A stretch of 64,000 nt of DNA, from positions 1 through 64,000 of the forward strand of contig CAVTWT010000035.1 in the NCBI GenBank assembly GCA_963738425.1. The letters are read 5' to 3'. Below the pieces are notes generated by a model. The model did not search any database and had not been told where the DNA came from. It saw only the letters and a program-made list of their open reading frames with translations. Of this stretch, positions 40,891-49,475 are shown one piece after another (within the stretch, counting starts at the first letter, position 1; the number at the start of each line of letters is the position of its first letter). The stretch is from CADEEN01 sp963738425 (lineage in GTDB: Bacteria; Pseudomonadota; Gammaproteobacteria; Burkholderiales; Burkholderiaceae_C). Position numbers and translations under genes: made by a program.

Positions 40891-41944
40891 CCTGATTAGC
40901 GAGCAACCTCAGCAGTCCGCAGCCAAAGCTCTGGCGACGGCGGTGCGGCAAGGAGGCTGGCGAGCAGGCTGTTGAGGATAGTTGTCATGTCGAAGCGGCG
41001 GTTGAAGCGGAACTGGAACTCGGCGAGGTAGCGGTGAGCGTACTTGGCGAAGTTGAAGGCGTGGTAGGTGCCGTTGATGGCGTTCTTCAGGTTACCCAGC
41101 AGGGTGTTGACGGCCCTGAACTGCGCCAGCTTGACGCAAGCGGCCCTGCCATGCACGTTGGGACGCACCAAGGTGCGCTCGTGCCGGATGCCGCGCTGCG
41201 TGACAGCCATGAAGCAGCGCAGCCCATCGGAGACAACCACGGTGGAAGCACCCAGGTGAGCGTCGGCGAATTCGACCATGGCCTGGCTGGTGGGCGGCTG
41301 CGGCTGCAGGCAGGTGTACACCGGATGGCCGGCAGCGGTGGTTTGCACGGCCGCCACGAAGGGCACCTTGTTGTCGGCGCCGCGGCCGGTGCTGCCGCCG
41401 CTGAACTCGCCGCCGAGGTAGGCGTCGTCGATCTCCACGCGGCCGTCCAGCCGCCGGTCCTGCTCGGCCAGGCGCATGGCCTCCAGAATCTTGTGCTTCA
41501 TCAGCCAGGCGCTGCGGTAGCTCACGCCGAGCTGGCGCCGCAGCTCCAACGCCGAGACGTTGTTCTTGGACTGGCTGAGCAACTGCAGGGCCAGGAACCA
41601 GCGCAACAGCGGCAGCTTGCTGGCCTCGAAGATGGTGCCGCTGATCAGGCTGGTCTGGTGCTGGCAACAGCCGCACTGCCAGTAGGCCAGCCCAGCGCGC
41701 TCGTAGCTGGTGCGCGCCGCGCCGCCACAGCCCGGGCAGACAAACCCGTTCGGCCAGCGCGCCGCCGCCAGCGCCTGGCGGCACTTCGCTTCGGTTCCAT
41801 AGCGTTCGAAGAACTCAGGCATCGAAAGGCCAGCTTGAAACTGCACTCGGTTCATCTTCATGTCACGCCTCCAGGTCGGATGCGGCCATCCTCGGTCTCA
41901 ATAGGCTCGCCACGTGAGCCTGCTGAGGTTGCTCGCTAATCAGG
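40891..41944 (-). mobile_element. IS1595-family insertion sequence (1054 bp)
   Basis: Terminal inverted repeats of 25 bp (starting CCTGATTAGCGAGC) are identical at both ends, and an 8-bp target duplication flanks them. It holds one transposase gene on the minus strand and sits inside the IS3 orfB. The perfect ends and intact gene suggest a recent and possibly active insertion. Confidence 0.93.
40896..41861 (-). CDS. IS1595-family (ISXO2-like) transposase
   Basis: A 321-aa transposase. An N-terminal zinc ribbon (CPGCGG...YWQCGCCQHQTSL) is followed by a helix-turn-helix-like region (LELRRQLGVSYRSAWLMKHK). The ISXO2 catalytic domain contains VEIDDAYLGGEFSGGS and later VVVSDGLRCFMAV. The length and domain order are standard. 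The C-terminus runs to within a few bases of the left inverted repeat. Confidence 0.92.
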   Translation of the reverse strand: MKMNRVQFQAGLSMPEFFERYGTEAKCRQALAAARWPNGFVCPGCGGAARTSYERAGLAYWQCGCCQHQTSLISGTIFEASKLPLLRWFLALQLLSQSKNNVSALELRRQLGVSYRSAWLMKHKILEAMRLAEQDRRLDGRVEIDDAYLGGEFSGGSTGRGADNKVPFVAAVQTTAAGHPVYTCLQPQPPTSQAMVEFADAHLGASTVVVSDGLRCFMAVTQRGIRHERTLVRPNVHGRAACVKLAQFRAVNTLLGNLKNAINGTYHAFNFAKYAHRYLAEFQFRFNRRFDMTTILNSLLASLLAAPPSPELWLRTAEVAR

Positions 41945-41952
41945 TGGGGTCA
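41945..41952. repeat. 8-bp target-site duplication, right (TGGGGTCA)
   Basis: This is the partner of the copy at 40883-40890. Removing one copy plus the element rejoins the IS3 orfB reading frame through EVDP-MTADLS. Confidence 0.9.
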
Positions 41953-42070
41953 ACCTCAGGCGGGTGGCGGTAGCTGTCGCGGGCGAGCCCCACGAGTCGG
42001 CAGGCTCGGCGCTCGGACAGGCCATGCTCGCTGCACAGCCGCTCGATCGCTTCGCGCTTGACGCGTGGGG

Positions 42071-42346
42071 CTAGCGCTTTACCCCGAGAACGCTCTTGAG
42101 CGCATGCATGTCCAGGTGCGCCTCGGCCAGCAACCGTTTGAGCTTGGCGTTCTCGCCTTCGAGCTCACGCAGCCGCTTCGCATCTGGCACGTCCATGCCA
42201 CCGTACTTGGCCCGCCACTTGTAGAAAGTGGCGTCGCTGAAGCCGCCCTTGCGGCACACGTCCTTGACCGGCACGCCGGCCTCCACCTGCTTGAGGAACC
42301 CGATGATCTGTTCCTCGCTGAACTTGCTCGTTCTCATGTCCGTCAT
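42071..42346 (-). CDS. IS3-family transposase OrfA
   Basis: A 91-aa protein with the IS3 OrfA helix-turn-helix: SKFSEEQIIGFLKQVEAGVP then VCRKGGFSDATFYKWRAKYG, followed by a leucine-zipper-like helix (RLRELEGENAKLKRLLAEAH). OrfB would normally be made by a -1 frameshift near its end. It is intact, but the downstream orfB is interrupted. Confidence 0.92.
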   Translation of the reverse strand: MTDMRTSKFSEEQIIGFLKQVEAGVPVKDVCRKGGFSDATFYKWRAKYGGMDVPDAKRLRELEGENAKLKRLLAEAHLDMHALKSVLGVKR

Positions 42347-42405
42347 TCTCCAAGTTGACGGACTTCGCTGCCTTTACGTTGGCATGGCTGAAAGGGGGCA
42401 GGTCA

Positions 42406-43242
42406 ATGCCGATCGCGATTCAGCTCGCGCATGCGGGGCGCAAGGCGTCGAGCCGTGCGCCGTGGGAGGGAGGCGCGCAAATTCCGCTCGGCGAGCCGGG
42501 CTCGTGGCGCGCGGTGGCGCCGTCGGCGCTGGCGCACATCGAGGGCGAGGACGCACCCGATGCGCTCGACGCGGCCGGCCTGGTGCGCGTGCGTGAAGCC
42601 TTCGTGCAGGCAACACGGCGTGCGGCGCGCATCGGCCTGCAGGGCATCGAGATCCACGCCGCGCACGGCTACCTGATGCACCAGTTCCTGTCGCCCATCG
42701 CCAACCGGCGCACCGACGCGTACGGCGGCAGCCTGGCCAACCGCATGCGCTTTCCGCTCGAAGTGTTCGACGCGGTGCGCGCGGCCTTCCCGGCCGAGCG
42801 GCCGCTGTGGGTTCGTCTCTCGGCCACCGATTGGGTGGAGGGCAGCGGTTGGGACGTGGAGTCCGCGATCACGTTTGCGCAGGCGCTGAAGGAGCGCGGC
42901 TGCGCCGCCATCCATGTGTCGAGCGGCGGCGTGTCGCCGCAGCAGAAGATTCCGCTCGGGCCGGGCTACCAGGTCGGGCTGGCGCAGCAGATCAAAGAGG
43001 CGGTGGGCTTGCCGACGATCGCGGTGGGCCTGATCACCGAGCCCGAGCAGGCCGAGGCCATCGTTGCCAGTGGACAGGCCGATGCGGTGGCGCTGGCCCG
43101 TGCGATGTTGTACGACCCACGCTGGCCCTGGCACGCCGCCGCCAGGCTGGGCGCGCAGGTGAGTGCGCCGCCGCAGTACTGGCGCTCGCAGCCGCGCGAG
43201 TTCAAGGACTTGTTTGCCGGGCTGCGCTTCGGCGCGCGTTGA
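42406..43242 (+). pseudogene. Old Yellow Enzyme-family NADH:flavin oxidoreductase, 5'-truncated
   Basis: FMN-dependent ene-reductase of the YqjM class, beginning abruptly at MPIAIQLAHAGRKASS right at the IS3 end. EIHAAHGYLMHQFLSPIAN and RRTDAYGGSLANR are the substrate/FMN-binding signature, and AVALARAMLYDPRWPWHAA is the typical C-terminal block. About the first 90-100 residues, including FMN contacts, are missing, and they are not present on the other side of the insertion sequence. It is therefore a deletion product and probably inactive. Confidence 0.87.
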
Positions 43243-43248
43243 GACGTT

Positions 43249-43629
43249 TCAAGCGGGTGTGGCCCTGGCCACGCCCCAGGCCAACGCGGCCCAGCCGAGC
43301 AACCACGCCAGTCCGCCGATCGGCGTGATGGCGCCCAGGCCGCGCACGCCGGTGAGGCTGAGCGCGTACAGGCTGCCCGAGAACAGCAGCGTGCCGGCGA
43401 CGAAGAGCCAGCCGCTGGCGGTGATGGCCGTGCTGTTCGGCCACCGCGTGCCGGCCCAGGCCACGGCGAGCAGCGCCAGGGCATGGAACATCTGATAGCG
43501 CACGCCGGTGTCATAGACGGCCAGCATCTCGGGTGACACCCGCACCTTCAGCGCGTGCGCACCGAAGGCGCCGAGGGCCACGGCAACGCCGGCGCTCACG
43601 CTGCCGAGGACGAAGAACAGCCGGTCCAC
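43249..43629 (-). CDS. DUF423-family membrane protein (YgdD-like)
   Basis: A 126-aa protein with four membrane helices. The motif GSVSAGVAVALGAFGAHALK and YDTGVRYQMFHALALLAVAW are hallmark DUF423 segments, with GLGAITPIGGLAWLLGW at the end. Its function is unknown. It lies eight bases after the coiled-coil membrane protein gene on the same strand. It is a widely conserved chromosomal gene, marking the return to core sequence. Confidence 0.9.
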   Translation of the reverse strand: MDRLFFVLGSVSAGVAVALGAFGAHALKVRVSPEMLAVYDTGVRYQMFHALALLAVAWAGTRWPNSTAITASGWLFVAGTLLFSGSLYALSLTGVRGLGAITPIGGLAWLLGWAALAWGVARATPA

Positions 43630-43636
43630 CGAGAGG

Positions 43637-44332
43637 CTACTTGATCAGCATGATGCGCATGCCGAGCGTCTTGCCACCAGGCGCGTCGAGCACCTGCACG
43701 GTGACCTGGCGCGGGCGCACGCCGTCGGGCAGCGGCAGGCTGCCGCGGACGAGGGCGTAGGCGCCGACAGACACGTCCACCGGCTTCAGCGACACGGTGG
43801 TTTCGGCGCCGCGCGCGGTCAGGCCGAGCACGCTGAACTGCATCACGCCGGCGAAGGGCTTGGCAGCGTCGCGCTCGCGGGTGAGCACCACGTCGTAGGC
43901 CAGCGCGCCGGCCGGCGTGGTGGCAAAGCGCGCGGCGCGCACTTCGACCGCGCCGCCGCGTGGGTCGGCGGGCAGCGCGGCGATCAACGCACTCATGTCG
44001 TCGCGCAGCTTTTGCGCGGCGGCGCGCGGCGCGGCGAGCTCGTCGCTCTGGCGTTTGGTGGTGGCCTGCGCGGCTTCGAGCTGCTGCGTGGTCGAAGCCA
44101 GTTGTGTTTTCAGGCTCTTGCGCTCGGCATCGGCCTGCTCGTAGGCGCTGCGCAACTCGGTGGAGGCTTCGGCCGACAGGCGCGGCGGCAGGTACTGCTC
44201 CTGCAGCAGCCACAGGCCACCGGCGCCTGCAGCAATGCCGATGAGCAGAAGGATCAGCCAGCGTGGCGGGCGCCAGCCGCGCTTGCGGCGGCTGCCATAG
44301 CTGAGGACGACGGGTTTTGAGGGGCCGAACAT
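43637..44332 (-). CDS. Single-span membrane protein with coiled coil (DUF6776-like)
   Basis: A 231-aa protein: basic N-terminus, one membrane helix (WLILLLIGIAAGAGGLWLL, about 25-43), a coiled coil (about 55-115) and a beta-rich C-terminal domain ending GGKTLGMRIMLIK. It resembles the DUF6776 family of betaproteobacteria. The topology suggests that the C-terminal domain is periplasmic. Its function is unknown. Confidence 0.72.
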   Translation of the reverse strand: MFGPSKPVVLSYGSRRKRGWRPPRWLILLLIGIAAGAGGLWLLQEQYLPPRLSAEASTELRSAYEQADAERKSLKTQLASTTQQLEAAQATTKRQSDELAAPRAAAQKLRDDMSALIAALPADPRGGAVEVRAARFATTPAGALAYDVVLTRERDAAKPFAGVMQFSVLGLTARGAETTVSLKPVDVSVGAYALVRGSLPLPDGVRPRQVTVQVLDAPGGKTLGMRIMLIK

Positions 44333-44395
44333 GTTGTTGTGGTGTCAGACAGGCTGCGCGGGAGCGCAAGGGTACAACGGCTGCGCCGGGGCCTA

Positions 44396-44557
44396 GTCCG
44401 CTGAATCATTGAAATGGGCGGTGAGGGACGCGCGAGACGGGATGCGATGCAAGGCGCGAAGCGCAGCAATGCTCAGAGGCATTGCGAGCATTCGCAACGC
44501 CGCAGCGCGCCCGTTTCGCGTGGACAACACCGATCCGATTTCAGTGATTCAGCGGAC
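44396..44557. repeat. 162-bp foldback element with 20-bp terminal inverted repeats
   Basis: The left end GTCCGCTGAATCATTGAAAT and the right end match as inverted repeats at 19 of 20 positions. A second stem GCAATGC/GCATTGC (44466-44485) lies at the same centre (44476). The interior arms are also partly complementary. It has no coding capacity and looks like a MITE or large REP-type repeat in the gap before the cytochrome c gene. Confidence 0.65.
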
Positions 44558-44609
44558 GACCTTGATCTGGATCGTCCCGCTGCCGGGCCGCAGGCGGTAG
44601 AAGGGCAAC

Positions 44610-44957
44610 ATGAACAACAGCAGTGTCTTGGCCGGCCGTGTTGCCTTGTGCAGCTGGCTCGTGGTCATCACGGTGACGGGCAGCGCGGTCCAGGCGCAAT
44701 CGCCTTCGCGCGGCGAGTTGCTTTACACCACACATTGCGGCGCCTGCCACAGCACGCAGATGCATTGGCGCGAGAAGAAGCTCGCGACGACCTGGGACAC
44801 GCTGAAGGGCCAGGTGCGGCGCTGGCAGGGCGTGGCGCGGCTGGAGTGGGGCGAGGCCGAGATCGAAGACGTGGCGCGCTACCTCAACGAAACGATCTAC
44901 CGCTACCCGGAGCCCGCGCGCGTCGGCTTCCTTGCCGCTGTGCCGCCGCCGCGGTAG
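44610..44957 (+). CDS. Small periplasmic cytochrome c
   Basis: A 115-aa protein with a signal peptide (LCSWLVVITVTGSAVQA) and one heme-binding CGACH motif in LLYTTHCGACHSTQMHW. The axial Met is probably in the short C-terminal region or in the STQM segment; it is not certain. It is a class I-like monoheme cytochrome. It stands alone, so its electron partner is not apparent. Confidence 0.85.
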   Translation: MNNSSVLAGRVALCSWLVVITVTGSAVQAQSPSRGELLYTTHCGACHSTQMHWREKKLATTWDTLKGQVRRWQGVARLEWGEAEIEDVARYLNETIYRYPEPARVGFLAAVPPPR

Positions 44958-44984
44958 CGCGGCGACAATGGCGTTCGTCACGCC

Positions 44985-45648
44985 ATGAGCACCTACCTCG
45001 ATACCGCCACCTGGGCGCGCCGCGACGCCTTCGAGTTCTTTCGCGCCTTCGACAAGCCGTACTTCAATGTCTGCGTGCGCCTGGACGTGGCGCGGCTGAA
45101 GGCGGCGCTCGCCGCGCGCGGCAGCGGCGGCGGCTTGTCGCTGGCCTGCTACTTCATCGCGCTGCGGCTGGCCAACCTGCACCAGCCGTTTCGCTTGCGT
45201 CTCGAAGAAGGGCGAGTGCGTGTGCACGAGGTCGTGCATGGCAGCACGACGGTGCTGCGCGAGGATGGCGAGAGTTTCTTCTTCGCCGAGTTGGATCACA
45301 CGGCTGGACTTCGCGGCTTTTGCGGCGCAGGCGGGTGCGGCCATCGACGCGGCACGCACGATGCGCGCCGCGTTCGAGCCCAAGCCGGACGACGTGGCGC
45401 GCGTGTACTTCACGTCGCTGCCGTGGCTGCACTTCACGAGCTTCAGCCATGCGAGGAACTGGAAGCGCGAGGATTCGATTCCGCGTTTTGCGTTTGGCCG
45501 CGCGCAGGACGAAGGGGGCCGTCTGTGGCTGCCGATGTCGGTCGAGGTGCATCACGCGCTGATGGACGGCGTGCATGTCGGCCGCTACGTGCAGGACTTC
45601 GAGGCGGCGCTGCACGATCCCGAGGCGTGGCTGGGGACGCGGACTTAG
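44985..45648 (+). pseudogene. Chloramphenicol acetyltransferase-like protein, frameshifted
   Basis: Type A CAT-like fold in two frames. The first part, RRDAFEFFRAFDKPYFNVCV to GESFFFAELDH, continues one frame over as LDFAAFAAQAGAAIDAA and ends with the catalytic VEVHHALMDGVHVGRYV. The total length, 664 bases, is one base over a multiple of three, so a single extra base near 45295-45315 would explain it. Chromosomal CAT homologues of this kind often do not give resistance. Sequencing error is quite possible. Confidence 0.8.
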
Positions 45649-46853
45649 TCGTCACCTTTCAGCGGCTGGCCGCGGCAGGCCCACCACAGCGTCAGGTCGT
45701 AGCCGATCTTCAGTACACCGCATAGCACCATCGGCGCGGCCAGCCAGCCGCTGGCGAACAGTGCGCCGGCCAGCGCCGGGCTGGCGGCGGCGGCCAGGCT
45801 GCGTGGCACGGCGGTGAAGCTGGCGGCAGCAGCGCGCTCGGCCGGCGTGACGACGCTCATCACATACGCCGTGCGTGTCGGCACATCCATCTGCGACAGC
45901 AGCGCGCGCACGGCCAGCAGCGCGAGTGCTGCCGGCAGCGTCGGCGCGAGCGCGGCGAGGACGAGGCAGACGTTGGCCGGCAGGTGCGTGAAGACCATCG
46001 TGTTGACGAGGCCGATGCGGCGTGCGATCCACGGCGCGGCGAGTTGCGATGCCGCGCCGAGCAGGCCCATGACGAAGAAGAACAGGCCCGCGTCGGCGAG
46101 TGAGAGGCCGAAGCGCTGCATCAGCCACAGCGAGATCAGGCTGGCCAGCACCAGGCCACCGGCGAACGCATCGACGGCGAAGAGGGCGGTCAGCTTGACG
46201 ACGATGGCGCGCGACGGGCCGAGCGGCGTGGGTTTGGTTTGTGCTGTTGTCGCGGAGGGCATCGGCAGCCGGCGATACAAGAGCCAGATGAGCAGGCCGA
46301 TGGCGGCGTAGACCAAGAACATGCCGCGCAGAGCGGACAGACGTGTGATGCCGAACTGCGCGTTGAGCGCATCCGGCGCACCGGCCGCGAGCGCGCCCAG
46401 CGCGGCCGCGAGCGCGCCGGCCAGGCTGTAGCGCGCAAAGAGGGTCGTGCGCTCGTGGCTGTTGCCACCGCTGCCGGCCAGGCGCGCGTGTTCGATCGGC
46501 AGGAACACGCTGACATCGCCCGAGCCCGGGTTGAGGGTGCCGATGAAGGCAACGATGAGCAGCGGCGCGAAGGCCGAGAGGCTGGCGAAGCCGAGTCCTG
46601 TGGCGGCCATCAGCAGCGCAGCGCCGAGCAGCAGCGTGCGCGGCGTGGCACGGTGGCCCCAGGCGCCGACGGCCAATGTGGCCATTGCCGAGCCGGCGAG
46701 CGTGGCCGTGCCGATGATGCCGACCTCGAACGGCGTGTGGCCGAGTGCGAGCAGGTAGGCCGGCAGCAGCACGGCCACCGAACCATCGACAAAACCGCGC
46801 AGCGCGCGGCCGGTGATGAGGGTGCGGGCTGTGTTGTCCGTGCTCAGCTCAAC
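45645..46853 (-). CDS. MFS transporter
   Basis: About 400 aa with 12 hydrophobic helices: RALRGFVDGSVAVLLPAYLL opens the permease, and TLFARYSLAGALAAALGAL and MDVPTRTAYVMSVVTPAERA (the conserved post-helix-10 loop) follow. The N-terminus is unclear: the frame enters from within the esterase gene and no ATG or GTG lies close to STDNTARTLITG. The true start may be a rare codon near 46847-46853 or further upstream. The substrate is unknown. Confidence 0.78.
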   Translation of the reverse strand, partial: VELSTDNTARTLITGRALRGFVDGSVAVLLPAYLLALGHTPFEVGIIGTATLAGSAMATLAVGAWGHRATPRTLLLGAALLMAATGLGFASLSAFAPLLIVAFIGTLNPGSGDVSVFLPIEHARLAGSGGNSHERTTLFARYSLAGALAAALGALAAGAPDALNAQFGITRLSALRGMFLVYAAIGLLIWLLYRRLPMPSATTAQTKPTPLGPSRAIVVKLTALFAVDAFAGGLVLASLISLWLMQRFGLSLADAGLFFFVMGLLGAASQLAAPWIARRIGLVNTMVFTHLPANVCLVLAALAPTLPAALALLAVRALLSQMDVPTRTAYVMSVVTPAERAAAASFTAVPRSLAAAASPALAGALFASGWLAAPMVLCGVLKIGYDLTLWWACRGQPLKGDD

Positions 46854-47524
46854 ACACGCAGCAGAAAGCGCTGCAAGTCGGCGACCTCTTCGGCGCTCAC
46901 CGAATGCTCCATCGGGTACTCGTGCCACTCGATGCCGTAGCCGAGTGACTTGAGCGCGTCGCGCGAGCTGGTGGCGCGTGGCAGCGCGATCACCGGGTCG
47001 GATTGGCCGTGAGCGAGGAAGATCGGCGTCAACGCATTGGCGTCCTTGCGCTCGGCGGCGGTCGTCGATGCCATCGGCAGATAGCCTGACAGGCCGGCGA
47101 GGCCGGCGAGTCGTTGCCCGTAGCGCAGGCCGGCGCCGAGCGTGACGGCGCAACCTTGGCTGAAGCCGGCGAGCACGATGCGATTTGCGGGCACTCCGCG
47201 CGCGATCTCGCGGTCGATCAGTCCGTGCACGGCGGCAAAACTTTCGCGCAGGCCGGCGTCGTCTTCGCGTGGGCTTTGAGTTTGCGCGCCGAACTGGTAG
47301 ATGTCGTACCAGGCGCGCATCCGGTAGCCGTTGTTCACAGTGACCGGCCGCACCGGCGCGCGCGGCAGCAGCCAGCGCACGGGGCCAATGGTGCTCAGAT
47401 CGACTTCATCGGCGAAAGGCAGGAAGTCGGTGCCGTCGGCGCCCAGGCCATGGAGCACGATGACGCTGGCCACGGCCTTGCCCGCGGGGTGGACTTCGAT
47501 GGTTTGCAGTGCCGTCGTGTTCAT
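46844..47524 (-). CDS. Carboxylesterase/phospholipase of the alpha/beta-hydrolase-2 family
   Basis: A 226-aa hydrolase (YpfH/EstB-like). The oxyanion region is IVLHGLGADGTDF, the nucleophile elbow is LAGFSQGCAVTL, and the acid and base are in HGQSDPVI and YPMEHSVSAEEV. The length fits the family. The ATG overlaps the trpS stop (TGATG), so it is read with trpS. It is a cytoplasmic short-chain esterase; its natural substrate is unknown. Confidence 0.9.
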   Translation of the reverse strand: MNTTALQTIEVHPAGKAVASVIVLHGLGADGTDFLPFADEVDLSTIGPVRWLLPRAPVRPVTVNNGYRMRAWYDIYQFGAQTQSPREDDAGLRESFAAVHGLIDREIARGVPANRIVLAGFSQGCAVTLGAGLRYGQRLAGLAGLSGYLPMASTTAAERKDANALTPIFLAHGQSDPVIALPRATSSRDALKSLGYGIEWHEYPMEHSVSAEEVADLQRFLLRVLS

Positions 47525-48732
47525 CAGTAGTTCAACCCCATCGCGCTGCGCACGTCTTTCATGGTTTGGCGCGCCACCGTGCGTGCGCGCTCGGTGCCCA
47601 TCTCGACGATCCAGTGCACCTTCTTCGGGTCGGCGAGGTAGGCCTCGGCGCGCTCGCGCCACGGCTGTTGCTCCTTGACGATCGCGTCGATGACCGGCTG
47701 CTTGCATTCGAGGCAGCCGATGCCGGCGGTGGTGCAGCCTTTGACTACCCAGTCTTTCGTCGGCTCGTCGCTGTAGACCTTGTGGAACTGCCAGACGGGA
47801 CACTTTTCGGGGTTGCCGGGGTCGGTGCGCCGTGCGCGCGCCGGGTCGGTGACCATGCCTTTGATCTTTTTGCTCACGGTAACCGGGTCGTCGCGCATCA
47901 GCACCGCGTTGCCGTAGCTCTTGCTCATCTTGACGCCGTCGGTGCCGGGCAGGCGCAGCACCTCGGTGTGCAGCGCCTGCGGTTCGGTGAGGATGGTCTT
48001 GCCGCTGCCTTTGAAGTGGCCTTGCAGCAACTCGCTGTCGTCGCTCGTCCAGCCTGCGATATTGGCGGCGGCCTTGGCGATCATGCCGTCGCCTTTGGCA
48101 AAGGCGTCTGCGCTGCCCGTTTCACCGAACGCCTTGCGCTGTTTCTCGAAGTAGCGTGCATCGTCCTTCGGCAGTTTGGCCAGCGTGGTCGCGACGAGTT
48201 GATCGAAGTTCGACGCGCGGCCGTAGAGGCTGTTGAAGCGCCGCGCCACTTCGCGCGTGAGTTCGACGTGCGAGCTCTGGTCTTCGCCGACCGGCACGTA
48301 GTTGGCCTTGTAGATCAGGATGTCGGCGGCCTGCAGCAGCGGGTAGCCGAGAAAGCCGTAGGTGGCGAGATCGCGGTCTTTCAGCTTTTCGATCTGATCC
48401 TTGTAGGTCGGCACGCGTTCCAGCCAGCCCAGCGGTGTGCCCATCGCCAGCAGCGTGAACAGCTCGGCATGCTCGGGCAGGCGGCTCTGGATGAAGATCG
48501 TGCACTTGTCGGGGTCGAGGCCGGCGGCGAGCCAGTCGGTCACCATCTCGTAGACATGGCGCTCCATCACTTCGCGCTCTTCGTAGTGCGTCGTCAGCGC
48601 ATGCCAGTCGGCGACGAAGAAGAAGCAGTCGTGCTCCTGCTGCAAGCGCACCCAGTTCTTGAGCGCGCCGTGGTAGTGGCCGAGGTGCATCGCGCCGGTG
48701 GGACGCATGCCGGAGAGAACTCTGGATTTCAT
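47524..48732 (-). CDS. trpS: Tryptophan-tRNA ligase with 4Fe-4S-type cysteine motif
   Basis: A 402-aa class I synthetase. The HIGH box appears as GAMHLGHYHG and the KMSKS box as GVKMSKSYGN. Near the C-terminus, KCPVWQFHKV...VKGCTTAGIGCLEC gives C-x21-C-x6-C-x2-C, close to the 4Fe-4S motif of Thermotoga TrpRS (C-x22-C-x6-C-x2-C). The ATG at 48732 is preceded by a weak site. It is followed by an esterase and an MFS gene in an overlapping array. Confidence 0.95.
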   Translation of the reverse strand: MKSRVLSGMRPTGAMHLGHYHGALKNWVRLQQEHDCFFFVADWHALTTHYEEREVMERHVYEMVTDWLAAGLDPDKCTIFIQSRLPEHAELFTLLAMGTPLGWLERVPTYKDQIEKLKDRDLATYGFLGYPLLQAADILIYKANYVPVGEDQSSHVELTREVARRFNSLYGRASNFDQLVATTLAKLPKDDARYFEKQRKAFGETGSADAFAKGDGMIAKAAANIAGWTSDDSELLQGHFKGSGKTILTEPQALHTEVLRLPGTDGVKMSKSYGNAVLMRDDPVTVSKKIKGMVTDPARARRTDPGNPEKCPVWQFHKVYSDEPTKDWVVKGCTTAGIGCLECKQPVIDAIVKEQQPWRERAEAYLADPKKVHWIVEMGTERARTVARQTMKDVRSAMGLNY

Positions 48733-48848
48733 CGGTCAATTCTAGGCGGGGCTACACTCGCCGCCCGTCACTGAACGGCCCCAAGCTCGCTTCGCTCGCT
48801 GCCCTCGAGGGGCGCGGCAGTACCTTGGGGCGGCCCGGCAGCACTGCC

Positions 48849-49475
48849 ATGAAGCGCATCGTCATCCTCATCTCCGGACGCGGCTCGAACATGCGTTCGA
48901 TCGTCGAAGCCTGCGAGAGCGAGACGTGGCCGGCGCAAGTGGTAGCCGTCATTTCGAACCGGTCCGACGCCGCCGGCCTGGCGTTTGCCTCGCAGCACGG
49001 AATCGTGGCGATGGTCGTCGATCACAAGACGTTTGCGACACGCGAGGCGTTTGATGCCGCACTTGCACAAGCCATCGACACGCACGCACCCGACCTCGTC
49101 GTGCTCGCCGGCTTCATGCGCATCCTCGGCGCCGACTGCGTGCGCCGCTACGAGGGCCGCATGCTGAACATCCATCCCTCGCTGCTGCCGGCATTTCCCG
49201 GCCTGCACACGCACCGGCGCGCGATCGAGGCGGGCTGCAAGGTCGCCGGTGCGACGGTGCACTTCGTGACGGCCCAACTCGACCATGGACCGATCGTCTT
49301 GCAGGCCGCCGTGCCGGTGCTGCCAAGCGACGATGAGGAGTCGTTGTCAGAGCGCGTGCTTGCCAAAGAGCATGTGATCTATCCGCGTGCGGTGCGCTGG
49401 TTCGTTGAGGGGCAGCTGCGCACCGAGCACGGCGTCGTCACCCAGACGAGCGGCGAGCCGCAATTCCTGTCATGA
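48849..49475 (+). CDS. purN: Phosphoribosylglycinamide formyltransferase
   Basis: A 208-aa GAR transformylase of purine synthesis. IVILISGRGSNMRSIVEACE is the phosphate-binding start, LAGFMRILGADCVRRYEGRM and LNIHPSLLPAFPGLHTHRRA contain the catalytic Asn-His, and TVHFVTAQLDHGPIVLQA the Asp. The ATG at 48849 gives the standard length. Its stop overlaps the RsmB-like gene (ATGA). Confidence 0.95.
   Translation: MKRIVILISGRGSNMRSIVEACESETWPAQVVAVISNRSDAAGLAFASQHGIVAMVVDHKTFATREAFDAALAQAIDTHAPDLVVLAGFMRILGADCVRRYEGRMLNIHPSLLPAFPGLHTHRRAIEAGCKVAGATVHFVTAQLDHGPIVLQAAVPVLPSDDEESLSERVLAKEHVIYPRAVRWFVEGQLRTEHGVVTQTSGEPQFLS

Larger units (their letters stand above)
40086..42405 (-). mobile_element. 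IS3-family insertion sequence (IS407-like), interrupted by an IS1595-family element
   Basis: Terminal inverted repeats begin TGACCTGCCCCC at both ends and match over about 35 bp with small gaps (left end 40086, right end 42405). Without the inserted element and its target duplication it is about 1258 bp, the normal IS3 size. It carries orfA and orfB on the minus strand. No target-site duplication is seen outside the ends (left GCGAT, right ATGCC), which points to later deletion or recombination. Confidence 0.88.
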
